A stretch of DNA of 64,000 bases from Acidisoma cellulosilyticum (GCF_020621385.1 NZ_JAESVA010000011.1:1-64000); one strand, 5' to 3'; counted from the stretch's first letter, positions 16,632 to 26,023 are shown. Numbers and translations: made by a program. The notes: generated by a model from the letters alone, not told the origin.

Positions 16632-17393
16632 ATGGGCATGCTCGACAACAAGGTTTGCGTCGTCAGCGGCGGGGCAGGGAGCGTAGGATTGGCGTCCGCT
16701 TCTCGGTTCCTGCAGGAAGGTGCCAAGGTCATGCTGCTGGACCTGAAGGCGGCAGAGTTGGAAGAGGCCAAGGCGAAACTCCGTTCGGACCATGTCGTGA
16801 CGCGGGTTTGCGATGCGACGGATAGTGGCGCGACAAGGGCGGCCTATGAAGCGGCGGTCGCGCAATGGGGCAGCCTGGACGTCGTCTTCAGCAATGCGGG
16901 CAATCCCGGCCATATCGGGACGCTGGATGACTATTCGGAGGAAGCCTTCGAGCGTACCTTGCTCATTCATGGTGTCGGGGCCTTTCTGGCATGCAAGCAT
17001 GCACCGTCCTTTATGAAGGAAGGCGGCAGCATCATCATCACATCCAGCGTGGCGGGCGTGCGTGGCGGCGCCGGCATCAATATCGGCTATGTGGCTGCCA
17101 AACATGCCCAGATCGGCGTCATGAAAGCCGCCGCACGAGCCGTCGCGGCGCGCGGTATTCGGGTGAATGCGATCTGTCCCGGCGCCATCGATAACGCCTT
17201 TCAGACCGGAATCGAAAACCGGATGACGGCGCTGTCCGGCATCGATGTGACCGAACAACTCAACCAGACAATTCCGCTCAAGCGACATGCTCATGCGGAC
17301 GAAGTTGCAGGCCTGGTCCTGTTCCTCGCGTCCAGCATGAGCAGCTATGTGACCGGTGCAGTTCACATGGTCGATGGCGGTATGATGAGCTGA
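16632..17393 (+). CDS. Short-chain dehydrogenase/reductase
   Basis: The 253-residue protein is a second SDR. Its dinucleotide motif is the variant SGGAGSVG in place of TGxxxGIG; it keeps SNAG, the catalytic YVAAK and a VTGAVHMVDGG end. ATG 16632 is chosen for the AGGAAG site 5 bases upstream; the longer frame lacks one. About 140 bases separate it from the first SDR with no gene between. The pair could catalyse consecutive or opposite redox steps on the same hydroxy compound. Confidence 0.87.
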   Translation: MGMLDNKVCVVSGGAGSVGLASASRFLQEGAKVMLLDLKAAELEEAKAKLRSDHVVTRVCDATDSGATRAAYEAAVAQWGSLDVVFSNAGNPGHIGTLDDYSEEAFERTLLIHGVGAFLACKHAPSFMKEGGSIIITSSVAGVRGGAGINIGYVAAKHAQIGVMKAAARAVAARGIRVNAICPGAIDNAFQTGIENRMTALSGIDVTEQLNQTIPLKRHAHADEVAGLVLFLASSMSSYVTGAVHMVDGGMMS

Positions 17394-17426
17394 TCATGCT
17401 GTCGCGCATCTGGTGACGAGGCAAAA

Positions 17427-18161
17427 ATGGCCGCCGAGAAAAAGCTGACCGGACGCGTGCCACGCGATGCGATCCGCAAGATGGCGCTTCCGCCCATTCC
17501 GGAGGATCTGCGCGCGCGTTTCAGAAAGCTCCCGGATGCCACGAGTACCGTCTCCGACGCGATGGATGATCTGGGTTTTTCCGCGGCTATCCCGGCCGCG
17601 GTTTTGCCGTGCAACCTCAACGGCCGCACGCATATTGGGCGGGCGGTGACGGTCCGAAACGTCGAACGGGCCGATACCGTGCTGCTGGCCGTGCAGGCGC
17701 GCGACGGCGGTATGGGGGAGCATGAGGCCTATAATCTTGCAGAGCCGGGCGACATCGTGGTTATCGAGGGCTTGCTGGGCGTCTCAAATATGGGTGGCCA
17801 GTCGGTGACGCTGGCGCATCGCGCGGGTTGTATTGGCGCCATCATCGATGGATCTTATCGCGATCCGCGCGCTTCGGTTGATCTGGCTTTCCCGATCTGG
17901 TCCCGTGGGCCTACGCCGATCACAGGCAAGTGGCGCCTGCGCACCACGGACATCAACGGACGGGTGCGGATCGCAGGCGTGGTCGTGGACGCGGGCGATC
18001 TGGTTGTCGCTGACGACGGCGGTATCGTTTTTGTCCCCTTCCGACATCTGGAAGCAGTTTTGGATCGCGCTGAGGCGATCGCCGCCGGTGACACACGGCA
18101 GAGGGACGATATCGCGGCAGGCATAGATCTCGCTGATCTATCCAAGCGGCAGTACAAATAA
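17427..18161 (+). CDS. RraA-like protein (HMG/CHA-type aldolase family)
   Basis: The 244-residue protein has the RraA/demethylmenaquinone-methyltransferase-like fold: LPDATSTVSDAMDDLGF at the front, GDIVVIEG, then GGQSVTLAHRAGCIGAIIDGSYRDP with the conserved DGxxRD metal and substrate motif. Members include 4-hydroxy-4-methyl-2-oxoglutarate aldolase and oxaloacetate decarboxylase; others bind RNase E. In this catabolic context a retro-aldol or decarboxylation role is more plausible than RNase inhibition. It sits 33 bases after the SDR and one base before the dehydrogenase. Confidence 0.82.
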   Translation: MAAEKKLTGRVPRDAIRKMALPPIPEDLRARFRKLPDATSTVSDAMDDLGFSAAIPAAVLPCNLNGRTHIGRAVTVRNVERADTVLLAVQARDGGMGEHEAYNLAEPGDIVVIEGLLGVSNMGGQSVTLAHRAGCIGAIIDGSYRDPRASVDLAFPIWSRGPTPITGKWRLRTTDINGRVRIAGVVVDAGDLVVADDGGIVFVPFRHLEAVLDRAEAIAAGDTRQRDDIAAGIDLADLSKRQYK

Positions 18162-18162
18162 G

Positions 18163-19128
18163 GTGAATGGTCCGGACCCCATGAAGCGTCGTCTATTGCA
18201 GCTAGGCCCGCTGCCGCCGAGCATGGAGCGGCGCGCCGCAGAAGTGTATGACCTCACGCCACTGTGGCAGCAGCAAGACCGCGGGGCTTTCCTGCGCCAA
18301 AATGCCGGGCATTTCGAGGGTGCCCTGACCATGTCCCGTCACGGCTGCGACGAAGCCGTTTTCCATGCGCTTGGCGCGCATGCTCGGCCCAGTATTGTGG
18401 CATGCTTTGGAGCGGGTTTTGAAGGTATCGATCTGACGGCCGCACGGCAAAGCAAAGTTGCCGTCAGTGTCACACCGGATGTTCTGACAGATTGTGTGGC
18501 TGATCTGGCCTTCGCCTTATTGCTCGCGTCCGGTCGTCAGCTGATTCAAGCAGCGCGGTTCGTGCAAAATGGCGACTGGGTGAAAAGGCCATTTCCGCTT
18601 GCCTTTCGTGTCAGCGGAAAACGTCTCGGCATCGTCGGGCTTGGCCGCATCGGTCAAGCCATTGCGAAACGTGCCGGTGGCTTCGATATGGAGATCGGAT
18701 ATCACGGTCGGCGGAAGCAGCCGGCGGCGCCCTATCTCTTCATGCCGGATATCCTGGCGCTCGCGGATTGGTCCGATTTCCTGGTCGTCGCTTGCCAGGG
18801 CGGGCCTGAGACAAGGCATCTGATATCGACCGACGTTCTGAACGCCCTTGGGCCGACCGGTATCTTGATCAATATCGCACGCGGCAGCATCGTTGATGAG
18901 GATGCTTTAGTCGCGGCCCTGGCCGAAGGACGGGTCGGCGCTGCTGGTCTCGATGTTTGCGAAGGGGAGCCGCGCGCAAGGGCGGACCTGCTTGCCAGCG
19001 ATCAGGTCGTCATGCTGCCGCATATCGGCGCCTCGACGCATGAAACGCGCAGTGCGATCGAGACGCTGGTTATGGACAATCTCGAGGCTTTCTTCAAAAC
19101 CGGCCAGGTTCTCACCCCGCCATCTTAG
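18163..19128 (+). CDS. D-isomer-specific 2-hydroxyacid dehydrogenase
   Basis: The 321-residue protein is a 2-hydroxyacid dehydrogenase: the NAD motif is GIVGLGRIGQAIA, and the catalytic Arg (NIARGSIVDED), Glu (CEGEP) and His (LPHIGAST) are present. It likely interconverts a 2-keto acid and a D-2-hydroxy acid such as glyoxylate or hydroxypyruvate. The start is either GTG 18163 or ATG 18181 (MKRRLLQLGP); the GTG leaves one base after the previous stop and is used here. It is translationally close to the RraA-like gene, so they probably act in one pathway. Confidence 0.87.
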   Translation: MNGPDPMKRRLLQLGPLPPSMERRAAEVYDLTPLWQQQDRGAFLRQNAGHFEGALTMSRHGCDEAVFHALGAHARPSIVACFGAGFEGIDLTAARQSKVAVSVTPDVLTDCVADLAFALLLASGRQLIQAARFVQNGDWVKRPFPLAFRVSGKRLGIVGLGRIGQAIAKRAGGFDMEIGYHGRRKQPAAPYLFMPDILALADWSDFLVVACQGGPETRHLISTDVLNALGPTGILINIARGSIVDEDALVAALAEGRVGAAGLDVCEGEPRARADLLASDQVVMLPHIGASTHETRSAIETLVMDNLEAFFKTGQVLTPPS

Positions 19129-19149
19129 GAACCATCGAAGGGCAAGCGC

Positions 19150-19458
19150 ATGATCATCGATCATCGTACCTACACTGTCGCGCATGGCCGAATGGCGGAA
19201 TATCTTGAGCGATATCGGACCATGGCGTTGCCGGTTCAGCTGCGCCATTTGGGTCGCCTGATCGGTTTCTACGTTTCGGATATCGGGCCTTTGAATCAGG
19301 TCGTCCATATCTGGGCTTACGAGGACATTGCGGATCGTGAGGCGCGACGCGCGAGAATGGCCGCAGATCCCGAGTGGAAGGCATTCCAGCTCGCTAATGC
19401 GGGAATATTCGTCCAGCAGGACAACAAGATCATGAAGCCGACGGTCTTCTCACCTTAG
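19150..19458 (+). CDS. NIPSNAP-family protein
   Basis: The 102-residue protein has the dimeric alpha/beta-barrel NIPSNAP pattern: MIIDHRTYTVAHGRMAEYL at the start, then VVHIWAYEDIADREARRARM with the conserved W.Y.D..R...R. Members are small ligand-binding or isomerase-like proteins of uncertain function, often in catabolic operons. It ends the plus-strand run and faces the SMP-30 gene, 19 bases away. Confidence 0.82.
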   Translation: MIIDHRTYTVAHGRMAEYLERYRTMALPVQLRHLGRLIGFYVSDIGPLNQVVHIWAYEDIADREARRARMAADPEWKAFQLANAGIFVQQDNKIMKPTVFSP

Positions 19459-19477
19459 TTGTCTTTGCGAACATGCA

Positions 19478-20416
19478 CTAGCCGCCCGCCACTCCCTGGG
19501 TATTGACATAAAGCGCGTAGATCGACGTGCATGAAGCCATGAACAGGCGATTGCGCCAACGACCGCCAAAGCACAGATTGGCGCAGCGTTCTGGAAGGCC
19601 AATATGGCCGATCGCCTGGCCAAGCGGGTTGAAGACGCGCACGCCATCGAGTTCAGGATCGCCCATCCCCCAACCGCACCAAAGATTGCCGTCGACATCG
19701 ACGCGAAAACCGTCCGGCGTTGCCGGCCCTGCGTCGATCAAAACCTTGCCGCCGGATAGTCGCGTGCCATCATCGACCACATCGAAAACACGGAAGACCC
19801 GCGGTCGACTGCGCGACTCAATGACATAAAGCTTGCGCTCGTCGGGAGAGAAAGCCAGCCCATTAGGGCCGTTCACGTCCGCTGTCACCACGGTCAGCGC
19901 GCCGGTTTGTCCGTCGATTCGGTAGACATGGTCCGGCAGTTCGCGTTCGGCACGCTCGCCTTGATAATAGCCGGCGATACCGAAGGGCGGATCCGTGAAC
20001 CAGATCGAGCCATCGGATTTTACCACGACGTCATTCGGCGAATTCAACCGCTTGCCGTTATATCTGTCGGCCAGCACGGTGATGGATCCGTCATATTCCG
20101 TGCGGGTCACCCGACGTCCACCATGTTCCGCCGTAATCAATCTCCCCGCGCGGTCCCGCGTATTGCCATTCGCATGATCAGAGGGCTGGCGAAAAACCTC
20201 GACCTGTCCGGTTTCCTCGCTCCAGCGCAGCATGCGATTATTGGGGATGTCGCTCCACAGAAGACTGCGTGAATCGCCGAGCCAGACAGGACCTTCCACC
20301 CAACGGTAGCCGGTTGCGATGCGTTCCACCGCGGCGGGGATAAGACGATACTTCTCGAAGCTCGGGTCTAGAATGCGTATTGCCGGGTCGGGATAGCGCT
20401 TGGCCGGTTCTTCCAT
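19478..20416 (-). CDS. SMP-30/gluconolactonase family lactonase
   Basis: The 312-residue protein is a six-bladed beta-propeller lactonase: EGPVWLGDSRSLLWSDI, NGNTRDRAGRLITAEHG, SPNDVVVKSDGSIWFTDPP and GPNGLAFSPDERKLYV carry the metal ligands (Glu, Asn, Asn/Asp). It should hydrolyse a sugar or aromatic-derived lactone. It is last in a minus-strand unit with GntR and BKACE genes (80- and 66-base gaps). A paralogue lies at 29258 in the same cluster, suggesting two lactone steps or two substrates. Confidence 0.88.
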   Translation of the reverse strand: MEEPAKRYPDPAIRILDPSFEKYRLIPAAVERIATGYRWVEGPVWLGDSRSLLWSDIPNNRMLRWSEETGQVEVFRQPSDHANGNTRDRAGRLITAEHGGRRVTRTEYDGSITVLADRYNGKRLNSPNDVVVKSDGSIWFTDPPFGIAGYYQGERAERELPDHVYRIDGQTGALTVVTADVNGPNGLAFSPDERKLYVIESRSRPRVFRVFDVVDDGTRLSGGKVLIDAGPATPDGFRVDVDGNLWCGWGMGDPELDGVRVFNPLGQAIGHIGLPERCANLCFGGRWRNRLFMASCTSIYALYVNTQGVAGG

Positions 20417-20496
20417 GGATTTTCTCTGCTTTGGATCGGACGTCGATCAGTCCATGTCGTGAATGATGGCCGCACCGAGATCCGTATGATAGGTTT

Positions 20497-21249
20497 TCAG
20501 GGCGAAAGACCGCCTGTTTGTCGGCGCAATTCCATCAGGAATACATGCTGATCGCCACCGTAATAGGTGACGCTGACCTCAAAAATAGCGTCGTTGCGTC
20601 CGACATAGCGGCGGATGATACCCAATCCTGATGCCGTCTCATCCAGGTTCAGCAATTTCGGCATGGGCGCTGGAAGCTTGCCGGCGAAGACTTCAACCTG
20701 GACGCGTTCGATCTCTTCGTCATACATATCCACAATCTGGTCGCTGATGCGCATCGTTTTATGCGACGGGTGATCAAGGATGCCGGCATAGGCCTCGGCC
20801 ACGTAAATCTCGACCGCCGATACGATGAGATCACTCTCCGTCGATCGAACGATCGTGTGAATGCGCAGCTTTCGCTCACCCGCATCGCATTGCAGCATCT
20901 TGGCCAGTGTCTTCGTCACAGTAACAAATTTGGCACCGACGATTGTCCTGACCAGATCTGACGGGTTGGCCAAGGCCTTCGTCATTGGCGCCGAGGATTG
21001 CACCATAATGCGCGGCTCATGCGCGGATATGATCATCGAGCCCGAGCTCGCGCGCCGAACAATCAGACCTCTGTCGGTCAAGGTCTTCAAGGCCTGGCGG
21101 ACGGTATGCCGGCTTGCCTTGAACATTTGGCCCAAGAGAAGTTCGGGCGGCAACTGGGTTCCGACCGGATAAACGCCGGATCGGATGTCCTGAATCAGCT
21201 GCCGCGCGATGGTCTCGTGGCGAAAGAGGGCTTTGCTGTCTTGCGTCAT
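20497..21249 (-). CDS. GntR-family regulator with UTRA sensor domain
   Basis: The 250-residue protein has an N-terminal winged helix (about residues 8-75; LPPELLLGQMFKASRHTVRQ and LTDRGLIVRRASSGS) and a UTRA ligand domain of the HutC subfamily in the remainder. It lies in the middle of the cluster and is the only local regulator in 15769-31338. It is the best candidate to bind the related palindromes at 15697, about 22302 and 30217. Its ligand would be a pathway intermediate; no prediction is made. Confidence 0.87.
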   Translation of the reverse strand: MTQDSKALFRHETIARQLIQDIRSGVYPVGTQLPPELLLGQMFKASRHTVRQALKTLTDRGLIVRRASSGSMIISAHEPRIMVQSSAPMTKALANPSDLVRTIVGAKFVTVTKTLAKMLQCDAGERKLRIHTIVRSTESDLIVSAVEIYVAEAYAGILDHPSHKTMRISDQIVDMYDEEIERVQVEVFAGKLPAPMPKLLNLDETASGLGIIRRYVGRNDAIFEVSVTYYGGDQHVFLMELRRQTGGLSP

Positions 21250-21315
21250 AGCCCCTATCTATAAGGTCAGTCCCTGTGAGCGCAACGCTGAATAGACTGG
21301 CTTGAATCCAGCGGA

Positions 21316-22233
21316 TCAGCCGGTCAGGCCAAGCCGCGCGCGCGCCTCGGCAGGCGTTGCGATTTCGATATTCAACCCGTCGAGGATCTGCTTGAGCCGC
21401 GATACCTGTGCGGCATTGGACGTGAAGGGCAAGCCGGGCTTGTCGAAGAGATTATCCTCCTGACCGACGCGCACGCTGGTGCCCATCAACGCGCCTGCAA
21501 CCGCTGTCCTGATATTCACAGGACCAGTGCCATGCAGAAAAATCTCGCAATCGCTTCCGAACAGCTTTTCTGTCGTCTGCTTCATGTGAAGCAGGTGATC
21601 GATATCCGACGTGATGCCGCCGAGGATGCCGGTGAGAAACTGCACGATGATCGGTTTGTCGATTTTTCGGTTCTTGAGATGATAGGCGAGGATGTGAATA
21701 TGGCCCACATCATAGCATTCGAATTCCATCGCGATCTTATGCTCGGTGAAGATATCGATCATTCGGTCGATCTTCGCGAACGTATTTTGCGTCACGACTT
21801 CATAGGATGAGGGGCCGAAGAATTCACGTTCCCACTCATGCTTGAATTCCGTGATCCCTTGATCATGCGCCTTCTTGAACCGGCCGTAATTCATGGAGCC
21901 GACGATGACGGTCGCGACTTCCGGTCGCACCGCAATGGCCGCCGATACGCGATCATCCGCGGTCGCGCCCATCGATGCCGACATATTGATGATCGCGTCG
22001 CATCCTGCGCGAATGCCAGGAACGAAGGAGTTCCAGACTGCGATGTCGTTCGTCGGCCTGCCGTCTTCCGGCTTGCGTGCGTGCAGGTGCAGCATTGCGG
22101 CGCCGGCCTTCGCGGCTTCGACCGACTCCCGGATCATGTCTTCGGCTGAAATCGGCAAATAGGGCGACATCGACGGCGTCAGCCCGGCTCCGGTAATCGC
22201 ACAGGTTATGATTGTTTTTTTGGATTTTGGCAC
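21316..22233 (-). CDS. Beta-keto acid cleavage enzyme (BKACE, DUF849)
   Basis: The 305-residue protein is a BKACE family member: it has TCAITGAG near the start, the metal ligands HLHAR (His49, His51), and FECYDVGHI. These zinc enzymes transfer an acetyl unit from a beta-keto acid to acetyl-CoA or another acyl-CoA, giving acetoacetyl-CoA and a new CoA ester. GTG 22233 is preferred over the TTG at 22251 because AAGGAA precedes it at good spacing. Divergent from the GST-like gene across a region with candidate operators, it implies that a 3-keto acid is a pathway intermediate. Confidence 0.85.
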   Translation of the reverse strand: MPKSKKTIITCAITGAGLTPSMSPYLPISAEDMIRESVEAAKAGAAMLHLHARKPEDGRPTNDIAVWNSFVPGIRAGCDAIINMSASMGATADDRVSAAIAVRPEVATVIVGSMNYGRFKKAHDQGITEFKHEWEREFFGPSSYEVVTQNTFAKIDRMIDIFTEHKIAMEFECYDVGHIHILAYHLKNRKIDKPIIVQFLTGILGGITSDIDHLLHMKQTTEKLFGSDCEIFLHGTGPVNIRTAVAGALMGTSVRVGQEDNLFDKPGLPFTSNAAQVSRLKQILDGLNIEIATPAEARARLGLTG

Positions 22234-22286
22234 GAGCGTTTCCTTGACCAATGCGCAACCGCATTTCCGCGGCCCAAGTGGCTAAT

Positions 22287-22313
22287 CGGACATTGACGTT
22301 AATGTCCGGACAA
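22287..22313. promoter_or_regulatory. Overlapping palindromes in divergent promoter, candidate GntR operator
   Basis: CGGACATT (22287-22294) and AATGTCCG (22301-22308) form an inverted repeat with six bases between. The second half also belongs to TGTCCGGACA (22303-22312), a perfect palindrome shared with the 30217 site (TGTCCGGACAATG in common). The location between the BKACE and GST-like genes fits control of both transcripts. Confidence 0.5.
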
Positions 22314-22439
22314 TGCATAACCTTGCCATCGGTCGCTGACAAGACAAAAAAAGATCGCTCGGGCCTATCGGAACTGCCGCAAACGGCCTCCGATTTTCGA
22401 GAGGGGGGAGAACAACGTGCATCTGCGAGACCAATCGCA

Positions 22440-23060
22440 ATGATGACACTTTTCTGGTCATCACGATCGCCCTACGCGCGAAAAGCCCTCATGGCAGCCC
22501 ATGAATGTGGTCTTGCTGGTTTGCTGCAGCTTGTACGCGTCGATGTCGCGACGCTTCGGCCCCATGCGCAGGTTATCTCGCATAATCCATTGGGAAAAAT
22601 CCCGACGCTCGTTCTTGAAGACGGTAGCGCCTATTTCGATTCTTCGGTGATTTGCGAGTGGTTCCATTGTCAAAATCCTGATGCTGGTTTGTTTCCTGAT
22701 GACGGAATTGCGCGTCTTATTGCGCTGCGACGTCAGGCTTTGGGCAATGGGTTGATGGATATTCTCGTCATCGGCCGTGCCGAAGCGCTGCGGCCCGATG
22801 GCACAAGGTCTGATGCCCATGTTTCGACTTATCGGCGCAAACGATGGGATGTTCTGGCCGCGCTGGAAGCCGAAGCGGGATCTATCGCGGCGGACGCTTT
22901 TTCGATCGGCCATATCACAATCGGCTGTGCGCTGAGCTATCTCGATTTCCGCTATGCGGACGAAGACTGGAGAGCCGAAGCACCTCATCTGGCCGCATGG
23001 CACAAGACATTCTGCCTCAGGCCGTCCGCCGAACAAACCGCCTTCGCGGATAATTATTGA
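22440..23060 (+). CDS. Glutathione S-transferase-like protein
   Basis: The 206-residue protein has a thioredoxin-like N-terminal domain (MMTLFWSSRSPYARKALMAA, with SPYARK at the glutathione site; NPLGKIPTLVLEDG and YFDSSVICEW later) and an all-helical C-terminal half. It may conjugate or isomerise a pathway intermediate, for example a maleyl-type compound. The frame is open further upstream, but family alignment supports ATG 22440 or 22443. No good ribosome site precedes either, so the start is approximate. The next gene follows after 34 bases. Confidence 0.8.
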   Translation: MMTLFWSSRSPYARKALMAAHECGLAGLLQLVRVDVATLRPHAQVISHNPLGKIPTLVLEDGSAYFDSSVICEWFHCQNPDAGLFPDDGIARLIALRRQALGNGLMDILVIGRAEALRPDGTRSDAHVSTYRRKRWDVLAALEAEAGSIAADAFSIGHITIGCALSYLDFRYADEDWRAEAPHLAAWHKTFCLRPSAEQTAFADNY

Positions 23061-23094
23061 AGACCTGTGTTACGGCTCTAGGGAGTTTCACCTG

Positions 23095-23982
23095 ATGATG
23101 TTCACCCGAAAAATCGGTGCTGCAACTGTCAGCAATATCATCGAATATTCGGCACCGACCCATATACCGGATTTTCTGTTCCCGGGACTGTCGGAGTCGC
23201 AGATCGATGCCAATGCAAGCTGGTTGGCGCCCGATCACTGGAACACAAGGGTTCGCCGCTTCATCGTGACCATACAGATATGGGTCGTGCGCGCGGGCGC
23301 CAATGTGGTTGTCATCGACACAGGTGTCGGCAACGGCAAGACAAGGCGTGCGGCCCGCATGAACGGTTTGAATACGCTGGTGCCGAACTGGCTTGAAGCC
23401 GCAGGCGCTTCGGCCGATGAGGTGACGCATGTCGTTCACACGCATCTCCATACAGATCACGTCGGCTGGGACACGAAACTTGACGATGGGACATGGGTGC
23501 CGACTTTCCCGAAGGCGCAATATCTCTATCCGAAGCATGACTACCTGCGGATGGTTGAGGCTCAGGCCAATGGCAGCCTGAACCCCGACCCCGCGGCGGC
23601 CTATAATGACAGCATAAAGCCGATCTTCGATGCGGGTCTCGCGGCGCTTGTGGAAGATGACGCGCGCGATGTCGCGGGGTGCTTGGACGCCGAGCCGTTG
23701 CCAGGCCATACGGCGGGTTTGCTGTCCTACCGGTTGAGATCTGACGGCGAGGAAGGGATCTTTGCCGGCGACGTGATGCATAATCCGCTGCAGATCGCCA
23801 TTCCGGCCTTGAATACAAGATTTTGCGAGGTCCCTGCACTGGGAGAGGGCACGCATCTGAAATTCCTTGACCGCGCCGCTGAGCGTGGCGCGCTGATCAT
23901 GCCCTGTCACTTCGGGGCGCCCTACTGCGGTCGGGTCGGACGGGACGGTGATGCATTCGTCTTCCTTCCCGAGCAGAGATGA
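23095..23982 (+). CDS. Metallo-beta-lactamase-fold hydrolase
   Basis: The 295-residue protein has the zinc motif HTHLHTDHVGW (His117, His119, Asp121, His122), a later His in PLPGHTAG, Asp in IFAGDVMH and His in MPCHFGAPY. It resembles MBL-fold lactonases and other small-molecule hydrolases. ATG 23095 follows AGGGAG by nine bases; the longer frame overlaps the GST-like gene and is not supported. Its stop overlaps the following hydrolase start as ATGA. Confidence 0.86.
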   Translation: MMFTRKIGAATVSNIIEYSAPTHIPDFLFPGLSESQIDANASWLAPDHWNTRVRRFIVTIQIWVVRAGANVVVIDTGVGNGKTRRAARMNGLNTLVPNWLEAAGASADEVTHVVHTHLHTDHVGWDTKLDDGTWVPTFPKAQYLYPKHDYLRMVEAQANGSLNPDPAAAYNDSIKPIFDAGLAALVEDDARDVAGCLDAEPLPGHTAGLLSYRLRSDGEEGIFAGDVMHNPLQIAIPALNTRFCEVPALGEGTHLKFLDRAAERGALIMPCHFGAPYCGRVGRDGDAFVFLPEQR

Positions 23983-24815
23983 AAATGTCCGGGACGGCAA
24001 AAACGGCAGAATGGGTCGATGTCGCGGGCAAAGTATTGTTCGCGGAAGTCTGCGGCGGCGGTGATGCGACACTTCTGCTCATTCATGAAATGGGCGGCAC
24101 GCTCCATAGCTGGGACAGGCTGGTGCCGCTTCTGCAGCCGTTTTTTCGCGTCGTCCGCTATGACGTTCATGGCAATGGCCGGTCTGAGGCCATTCGCGGA
24201 CCCATGAATTTCCGCACGGCTGTCCAGGATGCGGCTCTGCTGCTTGAACGGCTCGGCATAGAAGGACCGATCATCCCGATTGGTTGCGCTGTGGGCGGTG
24301 CAATCGCTTTGGGGTTTGCGGCGGCCTACCCGGCGCTTTGCCCGGCGGTTGTGGCCCTGGCACCCTCCACATCCATCCCGCTCGCGCGGCGCGCGGCCGC
24401 CTTTGCAAGGGCGGATAAGGTGGAGGCGGAGGGGCTCAGAACCAGCATCGATGAATCGCTCATGCGCAGCTATCCGCCGATCCTCCGCACGGATAGGGCG
24501 TTGTTCGAACAAGGGAGGACAATGCGTCTTGCGGCCAATCCGCGCGGGTTTGGCGCCATGATGCGTATGCTGATCGGCCTCGACATGACCAGCGACTTCG
24601 CGGCATTGCGCTGTCCGGCCCTGGTGCTGGCGGGAGAGTATGACCAGGATCGGCCGCCCGAGCATGTCGCCACAGTCGCCGCGGCCATCCGCTTTGCCGT
24701 GTTCGACGTCATTCCGTCCGGCCATTTCATGGCCTGGCAAACGCCAGACCTCGTTGCAAGTAAAGTGATGAGTTTTCTGAAGCAGAACATCCAATACCTT
24801 CCGCCCCAACATTAA
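23979..24815 (+). CDS. Alpha/beta hydrolase-fold protein lacking the usual nucleophile
   Basis: The 278-residue protein has the overall pattern of 3-oxoadipate enol-lactonase-like hydrolases: LLLIHEMGGTLHSWD, YDVHGNGRS and, near the C terminus, IPSGHFMAWQTPD with the expected His. At the nucleophile elbow it reads IGCAVGG, so Ala104 occupies the Ser position (Cys103 precedes it). It may be non-hydrolytic, may act by another mechanism such as hydratase or C-C lyase chemistry, or may use the neighbouring Cys. It overlaps the MBL gene by four bases and is followed by the transporter genes. Confidence 0.8.
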   Translation: MKMSGTAKTAEWVDVAGKVLFAEVCGGGDATLLLIHEMGGTLHSWDRLVPLLQPFFRVVRYDVHGNGRSEAIRGPMNFRTAVQDAALLLERLGIEGPIIPIGCAVGGAIALGFAAAYPALCPAVVALAPSTSIPLARRAAAFARADKVEAEGLRTSIDESLMRSYPPILRTDRALFEQGRTMRLAANPRGFGAMMRMLIGLDMTSDFAALRCPALVLAGEYDQDRPPEHVATVAAAIRFAVFDVIPSGHFMAWQTPDLVASKVMSFLKQNIQYLPPQH

Positions 24816-24835
24816 TAAAAAAGAGGAGGAAATAG

Positions 24836-26008
24836 ATGACATTATCTCACATGCCACCGCGTTACTTGGCGGCAACCTCAGCGCATTTCGACGATCCGAC
24901 ACGCCGATTGGTTTTGGGGATGGTCGCGGGTCTTGCGGGTTTGGGATTGGCTGGACGGGCCATGGCGGCTGACGGCACGCCGATAAGGCTCGGCGGTATT
25001 CTTCCGCTGACCGGGCCAGACGCGTCCGTCGGTATTCAGCAGCAACGCGGCCTGAGATTTGGCGTGAGCCAGATCAATGCCGCCGGCGGTGTCGCGGGAA
25101 GACCTCTCGACATTCTCTATGAAGATGACGAAGGCAGACCGGATCAGGCCGTTATCTCTTTCAACAAACTCGTCTCCCTGCAGGGCGTGCCGCTTATTTT
25201 CAGCGCCTTCTCCGGCCCGACCTTGGCGATGGCACCCTTGGCAACGCGGAAGAAAATCGTGCTCGTGAATGGCGGGGCTCAGGCAGATCGTCTGGCAAAG
25301 GCCTCGCCTTATCTTTTCAATACAATCCCGGTGGCCGGCGATGAAATCGCGGTCCTGGCAAAATATCTCGCCTCGGTCGGCAAGAAAACGGCCGGAATTC
25401 TTTATGAGGATGACGCCGGTGGGACATCGGGCCGCGATGATTTTGTTCGCGCATTTCAGAAGGTCGGTGGCAAAATCATCGCCAGGGAGCCGGTGTCCTT
25501 CGGCCAGACGGATTATCGGCCTTCGCTGCTGAAGATCGCGTCTGTCAAACCCGATGTCCTGTTCGTCATGCTAAGCGATGGGCTTGGTCCGCTGGCTGAT
25601 CAGATTCACCAAATGAAGCCGGCGTTTACGATCGTCGGGACGTCCTTCTTCAATGACCCGGCGGCGCTGCACAATCCCGGTTCCGACGGCTGGCTGCATA
25701 CCCAGGTGCAAATCAAAGCGCCACCGGCTGTCGCGACCGCCTTCCAGAAGATGTTCAACGTCGAGATGGAATTCTGGGGGGCACAATACGCCAATGCGGT
25801 GTTCATCATGGCGAAGGCCATCGAGAAGGTTCTGTCCCAGGGCAAGCCGATCACGGGGGAAAACATCCATGACGCGATATTCAGCATTCAGACCTTCGAC
25901 GTGATGCTGCCGGCGATCTTCCGCACAAATACTGCAGTGATGGAGATTGACATCATGCAGATCAAGGACGGTCATCACCACCTTGTTCAAGAATTCAAAG
26001 CCGATTGA
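24836..26008 (+). CDS. ABC transporter substrate-binding protein, branched-chain type (Peripla_BP_6)
   Basis: The 390-residue protein is a type I periplasmic binding protein (IRLGGILPLTGPDASVG, then PLDILYEDDEGRPDQAV). Residues 1-45 form an export signal with a Tat-like TRRLVLG followed by a hydrophobic stretch and AMA before the mature ADGTP. It heads a complete importer with the four genes that follow, and would bind the organic acid or aromatic substrate of this cluster. GAGGA precedes the ATG. Confidence 0.88.
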   Translation: MTLSHMPPRYLAATSAHFDDPTRRLVLGMVAGLAGLGLAGRAMAADGTPIRLGGILPLTGPDASVGIQQQRGLRFGVSQINAAGGVAGRPLDILYEDDEGRPDQAVISFNKLVSLQGVPLIFSAFSGPTLAMAPLATRKKIVLVNGGAQADRLAKASPYLFNTIPVAGDEIAVLAKYLASVGKKTAGILYEDDAGGTSGRDDFVRAFQKVGGKIIAREPVSFGQTDYRPSLLKIASVKPDVLFVMLSDGLGPLADQIHQMKPAFTIVGTSFFNDPAALHNPGSDGWLHTQVQIKAPPAVATAFQKMFNVEMEFWGAQYANAVFIMAKAIEKVLSQGKPITGENIHDAIFSIQTFDVMLPAIFRTNTAVMEIDIMQIKDGHHHLVQEFKAD

Positions 26009-26023
26009 GCCGCTGGACAAAGC

